Shown here: positions 53,379 to 62,431 of the stretch, one piece after another
How positions within the stretch are numbered: position 1 is the stretch's first letter
Layout of the letters: every line of letters starts with the position of its first letter
Assembly: GCF_031453615.1 (NCBI RefSeq)
Contig: NZ_JAVIZT010000001.1
Span: 1,488,001 to 1,552,000 of the forward strand
DNA length: 64,000 nucleotides
DNA from: Microbacterium sp. SORGH_AS_0428
GTDB taxonomy: Bacteria; Actinomycetota; Actinomycetes; Actinomycetales; Microbacteriaceae
Direction: 5' to 3'
The notes under the pieces: generated by a model
Seen by the model: only the letters and a program-made list of their open reading frames with translations
Told to the model about the DNA's origin: nothing
The model's database searches: none
Translations under genes and position numbers: made by a program

Positions 53379-54149
53379 TCACCCGCGGCGGGCGGATGCG
53401 GCGGCGAAGGCCTGGATGCGGGCCTTCGCGTCCGGGGTGTCGAAGGCGGCGCCGATCGTGCGCGCCTCGTCGTCGAGGTTCTCGGCGAACGAGCGGTCGG
53501 CACCGGAGCGGACGAGCCGCTTCGCCTGGCCGAACGCACCCGTCGCACCCTCGAGCCAGAAGCGGGCGATCTCGAGAGCGCGGGATGCGGGATCGGCGGC
53601 GACTTCGGCGACGAGTCCCCATTCGAGGGCCTCGGGTGCCGACAGCGTGCGGTCCTGCAGGAGCAGCTGGAGCGCGCGACGCTGGCCGACGGCGTCGGCG
53701 AGAAGGGTCGAGACGCCGAGGTCGGGAGTGAGGCCGATGTTGGCGTAGCGGCTCACGAACCTCGCTCCCTCGGCGGCGACGATGTAGTCCGCCGTCAGCA
53801 TGAGGCCCAGTCCGCCCCCGGCGACCGCTCCGTGGACGGCGGCGACGACGGGCACGTGGGACTCGGTGAACGCACGGATGCCCTCGTGGATCACGTGCGC
53901 CGCGGCCGTGACGTCGCTGCCGTCGGCACCGGAGGTCGCCATCGAGATCACGTCGCCCCCGGCGCAGAAGGCGGGGCCGGCCGCATCCAGGAGCACGGCT
54001 GCGACCTCGGGGTCCGAGGTGACCTGTCGTGCCGCATCCCGCCAGCGCTCGCCCATCGCGAAGTCCATCGCGTTGAGGCGATCGGGCCGGTTCAGCGTCA
54101 CGCGGGCGAGGCCATCGGCGACCTCCACCAGGATCGAATCGGCGCTCAT
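53379..54149 (-). CDS. Enoyl-CoA hydratase/isomerase-family protein
   Basis: A 256-residue crotonase-fold protein. The first oxyanion loop is GPAFCAGGDVISM and the second is VAAVHGAVAGGGLGLMLTAD. The active-site segment is VSRYANIGLTPDLGVSTLL: the usual first catalytic Glu position is not glutamate and an Asp follows, as in isomerase/PaaG-like members rather than standard hydratases. ATG 54149 overlaps the upstream SDR stop by 4 nt. Confidence 0.87.
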   Translation of the reverse strand: MSADSILVEVADGLARVTLNRPDRLNAMDFAMGERWRDAARQVTSDPEVAAVLLDAAGPAFCAGGDVISMATSGADGSDVTAAAHVIHEGIRAFTESHVPVVAAVHGAVAGGGLGLMLTADYIVAAEGARFVSRYANIGLTPDLGVSTLLADAVGQRRALQLLLQDRTLSAPEALEWGLVAEVAADPASRALEIARFWLEGATGAFGQAKRLVRSGADRSFAENLDDEARTIGAAFDTPDAKARIQAFAAASARRG

Positions 54150-54907
54150 CGCGGAGCCATCCGGATCGCGCCGTCGAGACGGATCGTCTCGCCGTTGAGG
54201 TATCCGTTGCGCACGATCTCGGCGACCAGGCCGGCGTACTCGTCCGGTCGCCCCAGACGCGCCGGGTACGGAACCTGCTGGCCGAGCGAGTCCTGCGCCG
54301 GCTGCGGCAGGCCCGCGAGCATGGGCGTCTCCATGATCCCCGGCGCGATCGTGACGACCCGGATCGCATGGCGGGCGAGTTCGCGGGCGATCGGGAGGGT
54401 CATCGCGTGCACGCCGCCCTTGGAGGCCGAGTACGCAGGCTGCCCGATCTGGCCGTCGAACGCGGCGACGGACGCCGTGTTCACGATGACGCCCCGGTCA
54501 CCGCTCGCGGTCGGCTCGGTGCGGGCGATGGCGGCGGATGACTGGGCGATGACGTTGTAGGTGCCGACGAGGTTCACGCGCACGAGCTTCTCGAAGTCGG
54601 CGAGCGGCGTCGGGGCGCCTTCACGGTCCAGCACCTTGGCAGGCGGGGCGATGCCCGCGCAGTTGACGACCACGCGCAACGGCGCGGCGGCGGATGCGGC
54701 GGCGACCGCATCCGAGATCTGCTCGGGACTCGTGACGTCGGCCGCGGCGAACGTGCCGCCCAGTTCGGCCGCGCGTTCCGCACCCGCCGAGGACGGCAGA
54801 TCGACCAGGACGACGTGAGCCCCGTCGGCGGCGAGTCGCTGAGCCGTGGCCCAGCCGAGTCCGCTCGCGCCGCCCGTGACCAGCGCGGATGCACCCGCGA
54901 CATCCAT
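54146..54907 (-). CDS. SDR-family 3-hydroxyacyl-CoA dehydrogenase (type II-like)
   Basis: A 253-residue short-chain dehydrogenase with TGGASGLGWATAQRLAADGA, the NAD-selecting Asp in VVLVDLPSS, NCAGIAPPAKVL, VNTASVAAFDGQIGQ and YSASKGGVHAMTL. The order and insert match HSD17B10-type 3-hydroxyacyl-CoA dehydrogenases. It is first of the three-gene unit, consistent with a beta-oxidation variant. ATG 54907. Confidence 0.9.
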   Translation of the reverse strand: MDVAGASALVTGGASGLGWATAQRLAADGAHVVLVDLPSSAGAERAAELGGTFAAADVTSPEQISDAVAAASAAAPLRVVVNCAGIAPPAKVLDREGAPTPLADFEKLVRVNLVGTYNVIAQSSAAIARTEPTASGDRGVIVNTASVAAFDGQIGQPAYSASKGGVHAMTLPIARELARHAIRVVTIAPGIMETPMLAGLPQPAQDSLGQQVPYPARLGRPDEYAGLVAEIVRNGYLNGETIRLDGAIRMAPR

Positions 54908-55040
54908 ACGTTCTCCTTCGTACGTCGGTATCGGGTTCCACCCTACGCGGCACCGGGTCCCACCGTCACGCCCCGCTCCCGTCCCACCCCGACCGCGCGC
55001 CCGACCCCGCTCGCACGTGGGGCCTGTTGCCCACCCGCGA

Positions 55041-55826
55041 TCAGAGGGCGAAGACGAGGGTCCAAGTGCCGGCGAGCACCGCAGCGGTCACGGATGCGGC
55101 GGCGATCACCGCCGCGAGGGCGACCAGCACCGCATCGCGCCAGCCGAGCCGCGACGGCCGGGCCCAGGTACGCCGCGCGTCGGATCCGAAGCCGCGGGCC
55201 TCCATCGCGGTCGCGAGCTTCGTGCCGCGGCGGATCGACAGGACGAAGAGGGCGAACGCCTGTCCGAGGAACCGTCGGATGCGGCCGCGATCGGCCACCC
55301 CTCGGGCACGCCGGGCCAGGGCGAGCTCGCGCCAGTCGTCCACGAGCAGCCCCACCAGGCGCAGACCCGCGAGCGCACCGAGCACGAAGCGGGCGGGCAG
55401 GCGCAGCAGCTGGGCGAGACCGTCGGCGAGGTCGGTCGGGTCGGTCGTGATGAAGAGGACCACGGACGGCAGCGCGATCGCCAGCACACGCAGCACGATG
55501 GCGGCCGCGAGCGAGAGCGAGCCCTCGCTGATGCGCACGAGCCCCCACTCGAAGAACACCGCACCGGAGGGACGACCGTACAGCACCGTCGCCGCGCCGC
55601 CGATGAGCGCGGCGACCGCGATCGGCCAGACGCGCAGCCACACCTCGCGCGCCCGCAGCCGCGAGAACGCCAGCAGCACGAGAGTGGCCGCGAGCGTGAC
55701 GGCTGCAGAGACCGGATCGATCGAGAGCAGCAGGGTGACGGAGACGACGAGGGTTGCGGCGAGCTTGGTCACCGGGTTGATCCGGCCCAGGGGGCTCGCC
55801 GAGGCATCGATCGCGAACAGGCTCAT
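55041..55826 (-). CDS. ykoC: ECF transporter T component of a thiamine-precursor importer
   Basis: A 261-residue integral-membrane EcfT protein. It begins MSLFAIDASASPLGRINPVTKL, the usual family start. Two Ala-Arg-Gly motifs that grip the ATPases are visible: LARRARGVADRGR and AMEARGFGSDARRT. It couples ATP hydrolysis to the YkoE substrate subunit. ATG 55826 overlaps the ATPase stop by 4 nt. The unit lies under a TPP riboswitch. Confidence 0.9.
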   Translation of the reverse strand: MSLFAIDASASPLGRINPVTKLAATLVVSVTLLLSIDPVSAAVTLAATLVLLAFSRLRAREVWLRVWPIAVAALIGGAATVLYGRPSGAVFFEWGLVRISEGSLSLAAAIVLRVLAIALPSVVLFITTDPTDLADGLAQLLRLPARFVLGALAGLRLVGLLVDDWRELALARRARGVADRGRIRRFLGQAFALFVLSIRRGTKLATAMEARGFGSDARRTWARPSRLGWRDAVLVALAAVIAAASVTAAVLAGTWTLVFAL

Positions 55827-57286
55827 GACGCGTACCCCAGTCGCAGCTCGTCGTCGGCGAGCGCCGCGACGAGGGCGGGATCGTGCGAGACGAAGCCGAT
55901 CGCCGTGCCGTCGGCGCGGAGCTCGTCGATCAGGTCCGCGAGCTCACGCCAGGTGCGCGCGTCCTGCCCGTAGGTCGGCTCGTCGAGCAGGATGACCCGC
56001 GGCGCGGTCGCGAGGACCGCCGCGACGGTCAACCGGCGCTTCTCCCCGCCCGAGAGGGTGAACGGGTTCACCTCGGCGAGCCGCCCCAGACGCAGGCGTT
56101 CCAGCAGCGGGTCGACCCGCGCGGCCACCTCCGCCTCCGAGAGCCCCAGCGCGCGCGGGCCGACGGCGAGTTCGTCGCGCACACGTGCGGTGAGCAGCTG
56201 GTGCTCCGGCTCCTGGAAGACGGTGCCGATGCGCGTGAGCAGCTGGGCGGCGCGCCAGCGCGAAGGGTCGGATCCGACGCCGGCGGCCAGTGCGTCCGCC
56301 GCCCGCACCTGGCCGTCGATCGGCGGCAGCAACCCGGCAAGGGTGAGCGCGAGCGTGGACTTGCCGGCGCCGTTGGCCCCCGTGATCGCGAGCGCCCGCC
56401 CGGCACGCAGCCGCACGTCGATTCCGGATGCGGCGGCACGCGCCTCCCGGCGCCCGATCCGACGACGCCCGACCGCGAGGCGGGTGCCGACGACGAGCGG
56501 CGATGCCTCTCCGGTGCGCGGGCGCTGCGCGATCCGGACGGGGACTCCCGGCACCCACACACCGGCCTGTGTCAGAGCCTCCGCCGCAGCGGCGAAGACG
56601 TCGGCGGGAACGCCGTCCGCCAGCACCCCGCCGTCGGGTGCGAGCACGACGACGCGGTCCACGAGGTCGGCCCACAGGTCGACGCGGTGCTCGACGACGA
56701 CGAGCGTCGCCCCGGTGTCAGCGGTGACGGCGGTGACCGCATCCCTCACCTGCCGGGCTCCCTCGGGATCGAGGTTGGCCGTCGGCTCGTCGAGCAGGAG
56801 GAGCTTCGGGCGCATGGCCAGGGCGCCGGCGAGCGCGAGGCGCTGCTTCTGTCCGCCCGAGAGCGCCGACGTCGGATGGTCGAGCGGCACGGGCAGTCCC
56901 ACCGCATCCAGCGCTTCACCGACCCGCGGCCAGATCTCGTCGGCCGGCACCCCGAGGTTCTCGCATCCGAACGCGACGTCGTCGCCGACGCGGGCGAGGA
57001 TCACCTGCGCGTCGGGATCCTGCAGCACCATGCCTGCGACGCCGCGGACGGATGCGGGGGGCTGGCCGTCGACGGTCAGCTCCCCCGCGGCCTCGCCGTC
57101 CTCGTCGCCGCCCAGCACGCCGGCGAAGGCGCGCAGCAGCGTCGACTTGCCGGCGCCGCTCGCTCCCAGCAGCAGCACCCGCTCACCGGGCTCGATCGTG
57201 AGATCGATGTCGGCGACGGCCCAGCGCCTGCGGCCCGCGTGCCGCCACCCCCACCCGCGGGCGACGACCCGTGCGCCGCGCGTCAC
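55823..57286 (-). CDS. ykoD: Fused double ABC ATPase of the ECF importer
   Basis: A 487-residue tandem ATPase. The first half has Walker A LLGASGAGKSTLL, LSGGQKQRLALAGAL and LLLLDEPTANLD. The second half has ITGANGAGKSTLAL, FQEPEHQLL, LSGGEKRRLTVAAVL and VILLDEPTYGQD. Fusion of both EcfA subunits is typical of YkoD. GTG 57286 overlaps the ykoE stop (GTGA). Confidence 0.92.
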   Translation of the reverse strand: MTRGARVVARGWGWRHAGRRRWAVADIDLTIEPGERVLLLGASGAGKSTLLRAFAGVLGGDEDGEAAGELTVDGQPPASVRGVAGMVLQDPDAQVILARVGDDVAFGCENLGVPADEIWPRVGEALDAVGLPVPLDHPTSALSGGQKQRLALAGALAMRPKLLLLDEPTANLDPEGARQVRDAVTAVTADTGATLVVVEHRVDLWADLVDRVVVLAPDGGVLADGVPADVFAAAAEALTQAGVWVPGVPVRIAQRPRTGEASPLVVGTRLAVGRRRIGRREARAAASGIDVRLRAGRALAITGANGAGKSTLALTLAGLLPPIDGQVRAADALAAGVGSDPSRWRAAQLLTRIGTVFQEPEHQLLTARVRDELAVGPRALGLSEAEVAARVDPLLERLRLGRLAEVNPFTLSGGEKRRLTVAAVLATAPRVILLDEPTYGQDARTWRELADLIDELRADGTAIGFVSHDPALVAALADDELRLGYAS

Positions 57287-57921
57287 GCCGCGTCGGCGGC
57301 TTCGACGATGCGCGCCTGGCGTCCGGAGGCGAACCGGTCGAGTGCTCCCGTTGCGGCGAGCGCGCGGGCGATGAGCCACGAGACGAGCCCTGCGATGAGG
57401 ACGCCCGAGACGATCGCCGAGACGAAGTAGATCGCGCGGGGGCCTGCGTCGTACGCGGCGATGGAGGAGAAGTTGGTGTCGAGCAGGGCCACGGCCAGTC
57501 CCGTGAGGGCACCCGAGACGAGAGCGACCCAGAGCCGGTAGTTCGCGTAGGCGAACAGTGCGAAGCCGAGTTCGGCTCCCACGCCCTGCACGACGCCCCA
57601 GATGAAGGTCGTGAAGCCCCACTGCGTGCCGAGCGCCATCGAGACGACGGCGGCGACGATCTCCCCGTACAGCGCCGCGCCCGGCTTGCGGATGATGAGG
57701 CCCGTGAGCACGCCGGCGAACAGCCAGCCGCCGGCCAGCAGCCCCTCGAGCCCCGGCAGGAACGCGAGTGCCGTGCTCAGCGGCGTCCAGGCCTGCCCCC
57801 AGACCCAGAAGATGACTCCGGCGGCGACACCGATCACGCTGGCGACGACGATGTCGACGACCCGCCACCGCCACCGGGAGGTGAGGGAAGGACGAGCGGA
57901 TGTGGACGTGGACGTGTGCAT
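57283..57921 (-). CDS. ykoE: ECF transporter S component, YkoE family
   Basis: A 212-residue membrane protein with about five or six helices, beginning after a Ser/Thr-rich stretch with WRVVDIVVASVIGVAAGVIF. GAALYGEIVAAVVSMALGTQWG is the conserved YkoE core. It binds thiamine or its hydroxymethylpyrimidine precursor, and the TPP riboswitch just upstream supports this. AAGGAG stands before ATG 57921 at the 3' edge of the riboswitch, so ligand binding could hide it. Confidence 0.92.
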   Translation of the reverse strand: MHTSTSTSARPSLTSRWRWRVVDIVVASVIGVAAGVIFWVWGQAWTPLSTALAFLPGLEGLLAGGWLFAGVLTGLIIRKPGAALYGEIVAAVVSMALGTQWGFTTFIWGVVQGVGAELGFALFAYANYRLWVALVSGALTGLAVALLDTNFSSIAAYDAGPRAIYFVSAIVSGVLIAGLVSWLIARALAATGALDRFASGRQARIVEAADAA

Positions 57922-57928
57922 TGATGCT

Positions 57929-58016
57929 CCTTCCTGCGCCGGCATGATCCGGATCAGGTTCGACGGTCGAAGCGTGGATCCGCTTCCTCTCAGCCCGGCT
58001 CACCGGACTCCCGTGG
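57929..58016 (-). promoter_or_regulatory. TPP (THI-box) riboswitch
   Basis: On the minus strand the conserved parts appear in order: ACGGGAGTCC, GGGCTGAGAGG, then ACCTGATCCGGATCATGCCG and GCAGGAAGGAG. These are the P2/P3 and P4/P5 thiamine-pyrophosphate-binding elements. It ends at the ykoE ribosome-binding site, pointing to translational control with repression when TPP is abundant. Confidence 0.95.
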
Positions 58017-58049
58017 TTGACGTGCCGAGTATAGACCCGCGGCTCGCGC

Positions 58050-58055
58050 TACCGT
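58050..58055 (+). promoter_or_regulatory. -10 box giving a leaderless carboxypeptidase mRNA
   Basis: TACCGT, then 6 nt, then GTG at 58062. The preceding riboswitch reads the other way, so this is the divergent promoter. Confidence 0.5.
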
Positions 58056-58061
58056 AGGCGG

Positions 58062-59642
58062 GTGACCGTGACTGGCCCGACCCCGCCCACTCGGCGTTCG
58101 CTGCGCCGCGGCGGCCCCGACGAGCCGCACGTCGATGACGCCCCCCTGCCGACCGGCGATCTCGAGATCGAGGTGCCCGCCGTGCCGGCGGATGCCGCAT
58201 CCACCCCCGCCCGCATCGCCGCTGCGAGCTTCGACGACACGACCGATGACGCCGCGCCCGCACAGGATCCGGCCGCATCCGTTCCGGTCGTCGTGCCGCC
58301 GGTGACCACGGCGCTGAGCTGGGTCGACGAGGACACCGTCACGCACGCATCCCGGACGGCTCCCCAGCTCGAGGCCGCGGGCACCGCCTCGTTCACCCCC
58401 GTCGCTGCGGATCTGCTCGCGCGTGCCCCTCGCCGCACTCCGTGGCGTCCCGGGGTCCTGGTTCCGGTCGCACTGATCATCGCCGTGATCGTGGCGTACT
58501 GCGGCACGACGCTGCTCTGGCCGCTGCACGCGATCGCCCCGACGGTGCAGGCGTCAGCCGTCGAGGCGGCACCCGCGGCGGCGGCCGTCGGAGCGTGGCC
58601 CGGCGAGGGCAGTGCCGCGGTCGTCGTGGACGGCGTGGGCTCGCCCATCGCCTCCAGCACCGATGCCCGTTCGATCGCCAGCATCACGAAGGTCGTGACG
58701 GCGATGGTCGTGCTCGACCAGATGCCCCTCGGCCCCGGTGAACAGGGGCAGGAGTTCGCGTTCAGCGCGGCGGATGAGAGCAGCTACTGGTCGTACCGCC
58801 GCAACGGCGAGTCGGCGCTGAACGTCCCGGTGGGGGGAACACTCACCGAGTACCAGATGCTGCAGGGCATGCTCATGGGCTCCGCGAACAACTACGCCGA
58901 TCGCCTCGCCGACACCATCTGGCCCAACAACACCGTGTACGCGCGCGCCGCCAACGATTGGCTCGCCACGCACGGCATCTCCGGCATCACGATCGCCGGC
59001 CCCGCGGGCATCGAGGCCGAGAACACGGCCACCCCCGAGGCGCTGCTCCAGGTCGCCGAGCGTGCGCTGACCGACCCCGTCATCGCCGAGATCGTGCGCA
59101 CGCCCGCCGTGGAGCTTCCCGGCGCGGGGCTCGTCGAGAACACGAACAACCTGCTCGCCGATCCCGGCGTCGTCGGTCTCAAGACCGGCACCCTCGACGC
59201 CTACAACCTGCTCGCGGCGAAGGACGTGACGATCGGCGACACCACCGTGCGGATCTACGCTGCGACGCTCGGCCAGCCCGACGTCGAGACGCGGGATGCG
59301 GCGACGCGCGCCCTCTTCGCCCAGGTCGAGCAGGAGCTGCAGCTCACGCCCTCGGTAGCGGCCGGCACGACCGTCGGGCGGGTGGAGACGAGGTGGGGTG
59401 CGACCGTTCCGATCGTGACCGCGGCCGACGCCGATGTGGTGCTGTGGAACGGTTCCGCCGCGACGCTCGCGACCTCGTTCGATCTCGGCGACGCCCACGA
59501 GCAGGGCGATGTCGTCGGCTCGCTCGTCGCGACCGGCCCGAAGAACGCCGCGACGGTCGACGTCGTGCTCGACGGCGAGCTGGACGGGCCGAGCCCCTGG
59601 TGGCGGCTGACGCACCCGCTGGAGCTGTTCGGCCTGGTCTGA
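58062..59642 (+). CDS. D-alanyl-D-alanine carboxypeptidase-like protein (S11 family)
   Basis: A 526-residue membrane-anchored penicillin-binding-type protein. Residues 1-128 are cytosolic and Ala/Pro-rich, one helix follows (LVPVALIIAVIVAYCG), then the extracytoplasmic serine peptidase domain with SITK (SxxK), SAN and KTG motifs in the right order. It would trim the terminal D-Ala of peptidoglycan stem peptides. A C-terminal domain of ~110 residues ends in a hydrophobic ELFGLV. No cleavable signal is seen, so it stays N-terminally anchored. Confidence 0.87.
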   Translation: MTVTGPTPPTRRSLRRGGPDEPHVDDAPLPTGDLEIEVPAVPADAASTPARIAAASFDDTTDDAAPAQDPAASVPVVVPPVTTALSWVDEDTVTHASRTAPQLEAAGTASFTPVAADLLARAPRRTPWRPGVLVPVALIIAVIVAYCGTTLLWPLHAIAPTVQASAVEAAPAAAAVGAWPGEGSAAVVVDGVGSPIASSTDARSIASITKVVTAMVVLDQMPLGPGEQGQEFAFSAADESSYWSYRRNGESALNVPVGGTLTEYQMLQGMLMGSANNYADRLADTIWPNNTVYARAANDWLATHGISGITIAGPAGIEAENTATPEALLQVAERALTDPVIAEIVRTPAVELPGAGLVENTNNLLADPGVVGLKTGTLDAYNLLAAKDVTIGDTTVRIYAATLGQPDVETRDAATRALFAQVEQELQLTPSVAAGTTVGRVETRWGATVPIVTAADADVVLWNGSAATLATSFDLGDAHEQGDVVGSLVATGPKNAATVDVVLDGELDGPSPWWRLTHPLELFGLV

Positions 59643-59661
59643 GCCGCGCGGAAGCCCGCTC

Positions 59662-60039
59662 TCAGGCGCGGAAGTCGGGGGATCCGAGCACGCGCTCGAC
59701 CGTGATCTCCAACGCGACCCGCTCCGGGTTCGGACGGGGATCGCGGTAGCGACGGGTGTAGAGCTCGACGGCGTGGGCGACCGCATCCGCATCCTCGACG
59801 ACGCGCGCGGGGCCCTCGAAGCTGAGCCAGCGGCGCCCGTCGACGGTGTTGACGCTCGCACGGCCCGTGCGCTCGACGTTGCGGAACTTCTGCGTGCCGC
59901 GGGAGCCGATCACACGCACGATCCCGTCCTCATACGTGATGCCGACCGGCACGGAGTGGATGCGGCCATGCCGGTCCAGCGTTGACAGCGTGGCGAGGTG
60001 GTACTCGGACAGGAACTCGCGCGCGGCGTCTGTGATCAC
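59662..60039 (-). CDS. PPOX-class F420-dependent/FMN-binding oxidoreductase
   Basis: A 125-residue split-barrel protein. HLATLSTLDRHGRIHSVPVGI and GSRGTQKFRNVERTGRASV match the small pyridoxamine-oxidase-like F420 enzymes of actinobacteria; the R-G-T-x-K segment would bind the cofactor phosphate. GTG 60039 gives the family-type start VITDAAREFL; an ATG 30 bases upstream is possible. Substrate unknown. Confidence 0.82.
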   Translation of the reverse strand: MITDAAREFLSEYHLATLSTLDRHGRIHSVPVGITYEDGIVRVIGSRGTQKFRNVERTGRASVNTVDGRRWLSFEGPARVVEDADAVAHAVELYTRRYRDPRPNPERVALEITVERVLGSPDFRA

Positions 60040-60073
60040 CGCCTCAGCCTGCCAGAGCCGGAGAGGCATCCCC

Positions 60074-61381
60074 TCAGAAACGCCAGATGAGCGGCACGTA
60101 GAGCACGGCCGCGGCGAGGAAGAGCAGGGCGAGCGGGAGCCCGAGACGCCAGTAGTCGCCGAAGCGGTATCCGCCGGGGCCCAGCACCATGAGGTTGGCC
60201 GGGGTAGCGACGGGTGTCAGGAAGGACGCTGCACCGGCCACGGTCAGCGCCATCAGGAAGGTGAGGGGGCTGACCCCGAGGTTCGCCGCGATCGCCGTGG
60301 CGACGGGCGCGACGATCAGCACCGTCGCGACGTTCGAGATGAACTGGCCGAGGACGACGGTGACGACGCACACGGCGAGCAGGGCGAGGTGCGGATCGGC
60401 TGAGCCCACGACGCGCAGCACCCCGTCGGCCACGACCTCCGCGGCGCCGGTCTGCAAGAAGGCGGCGGAGAGCGGGATCATGCCGGCGATGAGCACCAGC
60501 GTCGTCCACGAGATGTCCTGGTACAGGGCGGGAAGCGTCACGACGCGGGTGAGCACGAGAGCACCGGCCGCCACCAGACCCGCCACCGCGGGCGGCGTGA
60601 GCCCGGTCGCCAGCAGCACGATCATGACGCCGGTGATGATGAGTGTGCGCCGGGCTCCGCGACGCATCCCGGTGCGCACGGTGCGCACGGCGCCCGTACG
60701 CACCGTCTCGGGAACCAGCGAGAGCGTCTCCGCCTCGCGCGGCCCGGGGGCGGGATCCGTGAGAGCGTCGGGTCGGGAGGGCAGCAGACGGTCTCCGAAC
60801 AGGACGATGACCGCGAGGGCGACGCCGAGCAACGGGAGACCGACGAGCGCGAACTCCGCGAAACCGAAGCCTCTACCCGTCTCCGCCTCGGCGAGCTCTG
60901 AGACGACGACGTTCACCGGCGTCCCGGTGAGGGTGAGCAGCGACGCGGCCGATGCGAGGAAGGCCAGCGGGATCATCACCTTCGACGCCGGGATGCGGGC
61001 GCGCCGGGCGACGACCGCGGTGACGGGCACGAGGGCGGCGACGGCGCCGTTGATGCTGAGGAAGGCGGTCAGCACGGCCACGAGCGCGCCGAGCGCCGCG
61101 ATGAGCGGGCCTCGGCGATGGCCGGCGCGCGCGACGATCAGACCCCCGAGCCAGCGGGTGATGCCGCTGCGCTCGAGCGCGCTGGCCACGATGAAGAGGC
61201 TGGCGATGAACAGCACCGTGGGGTCGCCGAACCCGGCGAGTGCTTCGGGGAGGGTGAGCACGCCCGTCGCCCAGAGGGCGAGGGCGACTCCGATCGCCAC
61301 GACCTCGAGCGGCACGCGTCCGGAGAGGAACGCGAGTACCGCCAGCCCCAGGATCAGGAATGTCGCGGCGATCGGGTCCAT
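60074..61381 (-). CDS. SLC13/DASS-type anion permease
   Basis: A 435-residue protein with about 11 membrane segments. Repeated motifs of the family are seen: FLSINGAVAALVPVTAV near residue 110, LTLTGTPVNVVVSELAEAE near 150, FISNVATVLIVAPVA and LTPVATPANLMVLGPGG. The SNT-like motifs are altered (SING, TGTP, SNVA, TPVATP). It may carry di/tricarboxylates, sulfate or citrate. ATG 61381 has TAGCGT six nt upstream and also GGGGG, so it may be leaderless. Confidence 0.88.
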   Translation of the reverse strand: MDPIAATFLILGLAVLAFLSGRVPLEVVAIGVALALWATGVLTLPEALAGFGDPTVLFIASLFIVASALERSGITRWLGGLIVARAGHRRGPLIAALGALVAVLTAFLSINGAVAALVPVTAVVARRARIPASKVMIPLAFLASAASLLTLTGTPVNVVVSELAEAETGRGFGFAEFALVGLPLLGVALAVIVLFGDRLLPSRPDALTDPAPGPREAETLSLVPETVRTGAVRTVRTGMRRGARRTLIITGVMIVLLATGLTPPAVAGLVAAGALVLTRVVTLPALYQDISWTTLVLIAGMIPLSAAFLQTGAAEVVADGVLRVVGSADPHLALLAVCVVTVVLGQFISNVATVLIVAPVATAIAANLGVSPLTFLMALTVAGAASFLTPVATPANLMVLGPGGYRFGDYWRLGLPLALLFLAAAVLYVPLIWRF

Positions 61382-61433
61382 GCCCCCACGCTAGCGGCGG
61401 GCCGTCCGCGGCAAACGGTGCGGGAGCGTGCGG

Positions 61434-62360
61434 TCAGACGAAGCGCACGGTGGCGTCCAGGCGCGTGCGCACGTCGAACACCTCGTTGCCGCCGATGTCG
61501 CGCGCCCCGCTCACGCCGCGACGCAGTACGGTGGCCAGCGCCGATCGGCCGGCGACCACGACGGGCGTGCCGCGCACGGTGCCGAGCTCGGTGATCTGCT
61601 GGGCGAGGTCGTTGTCGGGCAGCACGACGATCGCGCCACTGAAGCGCACCCGGGCGGCGCGGGCGAGGACCCGCATCCGCGACAGCAGATCGCTGACGGG
61701 AGCGCCGACGACCGCGGGGCCGATGATCTCGCCGCGGCGGAAGCCGACAGGTCCGCCGAAATCCTCCGAGAGCACCCCGTACAGGCCGCTCGGGCCGAGC
61801 ACGATGTGGTCGAGCTTCTCGTCGAGGTCGCCGCTGCGACCGGATGCGGCCACGTCGTGCCAGACGCTGTAGCCCATGCCGAGATCGGCGACGATGCGCG
61901 CGGTCGCCTCCTCGGCGAGCGCGTCGGCCAGAAGGCGCCGGATCTCGCGCGGCGCCGAACGCACCAGCTGCGCATCGTAGGGGTCGGGCACCTCCGCGCC
62001 GCGCCCCACCCATTCGCGGATGAGGGTCAGGTAGCGCTCGCGCCGCCAGCCACCGGGCTGGCCGGCCGATCGGGCGCGCGGACGCGTGTCCTGCCGTGCA
62101 CGCGGCGGCGTCCACGCTCCCTCCGCCTCGGGCGCAGCACTTACCGCACCCCGGCCTCGGTCGTAGGCCGCCCTCGCCTCGGGCGTGCCCACGAGCTCCC
62201 ACGCGCGCTGCACCTCGACGAAGCGCACCGCGTCGCCGCCGGTGTCGGGATGCGTCTCACGCAGGCGCACCCGGAACGCACGCCGCAGGGTCTCGTCGTC
62301 GGCATCGGACGCGACCTGGAGGATGTCGTACGCGGACGCGGAGAGGGGACTGTCGAACAC
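61434..62360 (-). CDS. J-domain protein with a NERD-like C-terminal region
   Basis: A 308-residue protein. The J domain at residues 8-75 (SAYDILQVASDADDETLRRA) carries the HPD tripeptide in ETHPDTGGDAV, so it should stimulate an Hsp70. An Arg-rich linker (75-110) follows. Residues ~140-300 hold LDEKLDHIVLGPSGLYGVLS and later VVVLPDND, which resemble the NERD nuclease-related fold. No zinc-finger or DnaJ C-terminal domains are present, so it is not the general chaperone DnaJ. GTG 62360. Confidence 0.78.
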   Translation of the reverse strand: MFDSPLSASAYDILQVASDADDETLRRAFRVRLRETHPDTGGDAVRFVEVQRAWELVGTPEARAAYDRGRGAVSAAPEAEGAWTPPRARQDTRPRARSAGQPGGWRRERYLTLIREWVGRGAEVPDPYDAQLVRSAPREIRRLLADALAEEATARIVADLGMGYSVWHDVAASGRSGDLDEKLDHIVLGPSGLYGVLSEDFGGPVGFRRGEIIGPAVVGAPVSDLLSRMRVLARAARVRFSGAIVVLPDNDLAQQITELGTVRGTPVVVAGRSALATVLRRGVSGARDIGGNEVFDVRTRLDATVRFV

Positions 62361-62431
62361 GCCGCCTCGCTTTCACCTGCCGCACGGCAGCGTCCAGGCT
62401 ACCGGGCCACGCCTGTTCGGGCGCCGTGAGC

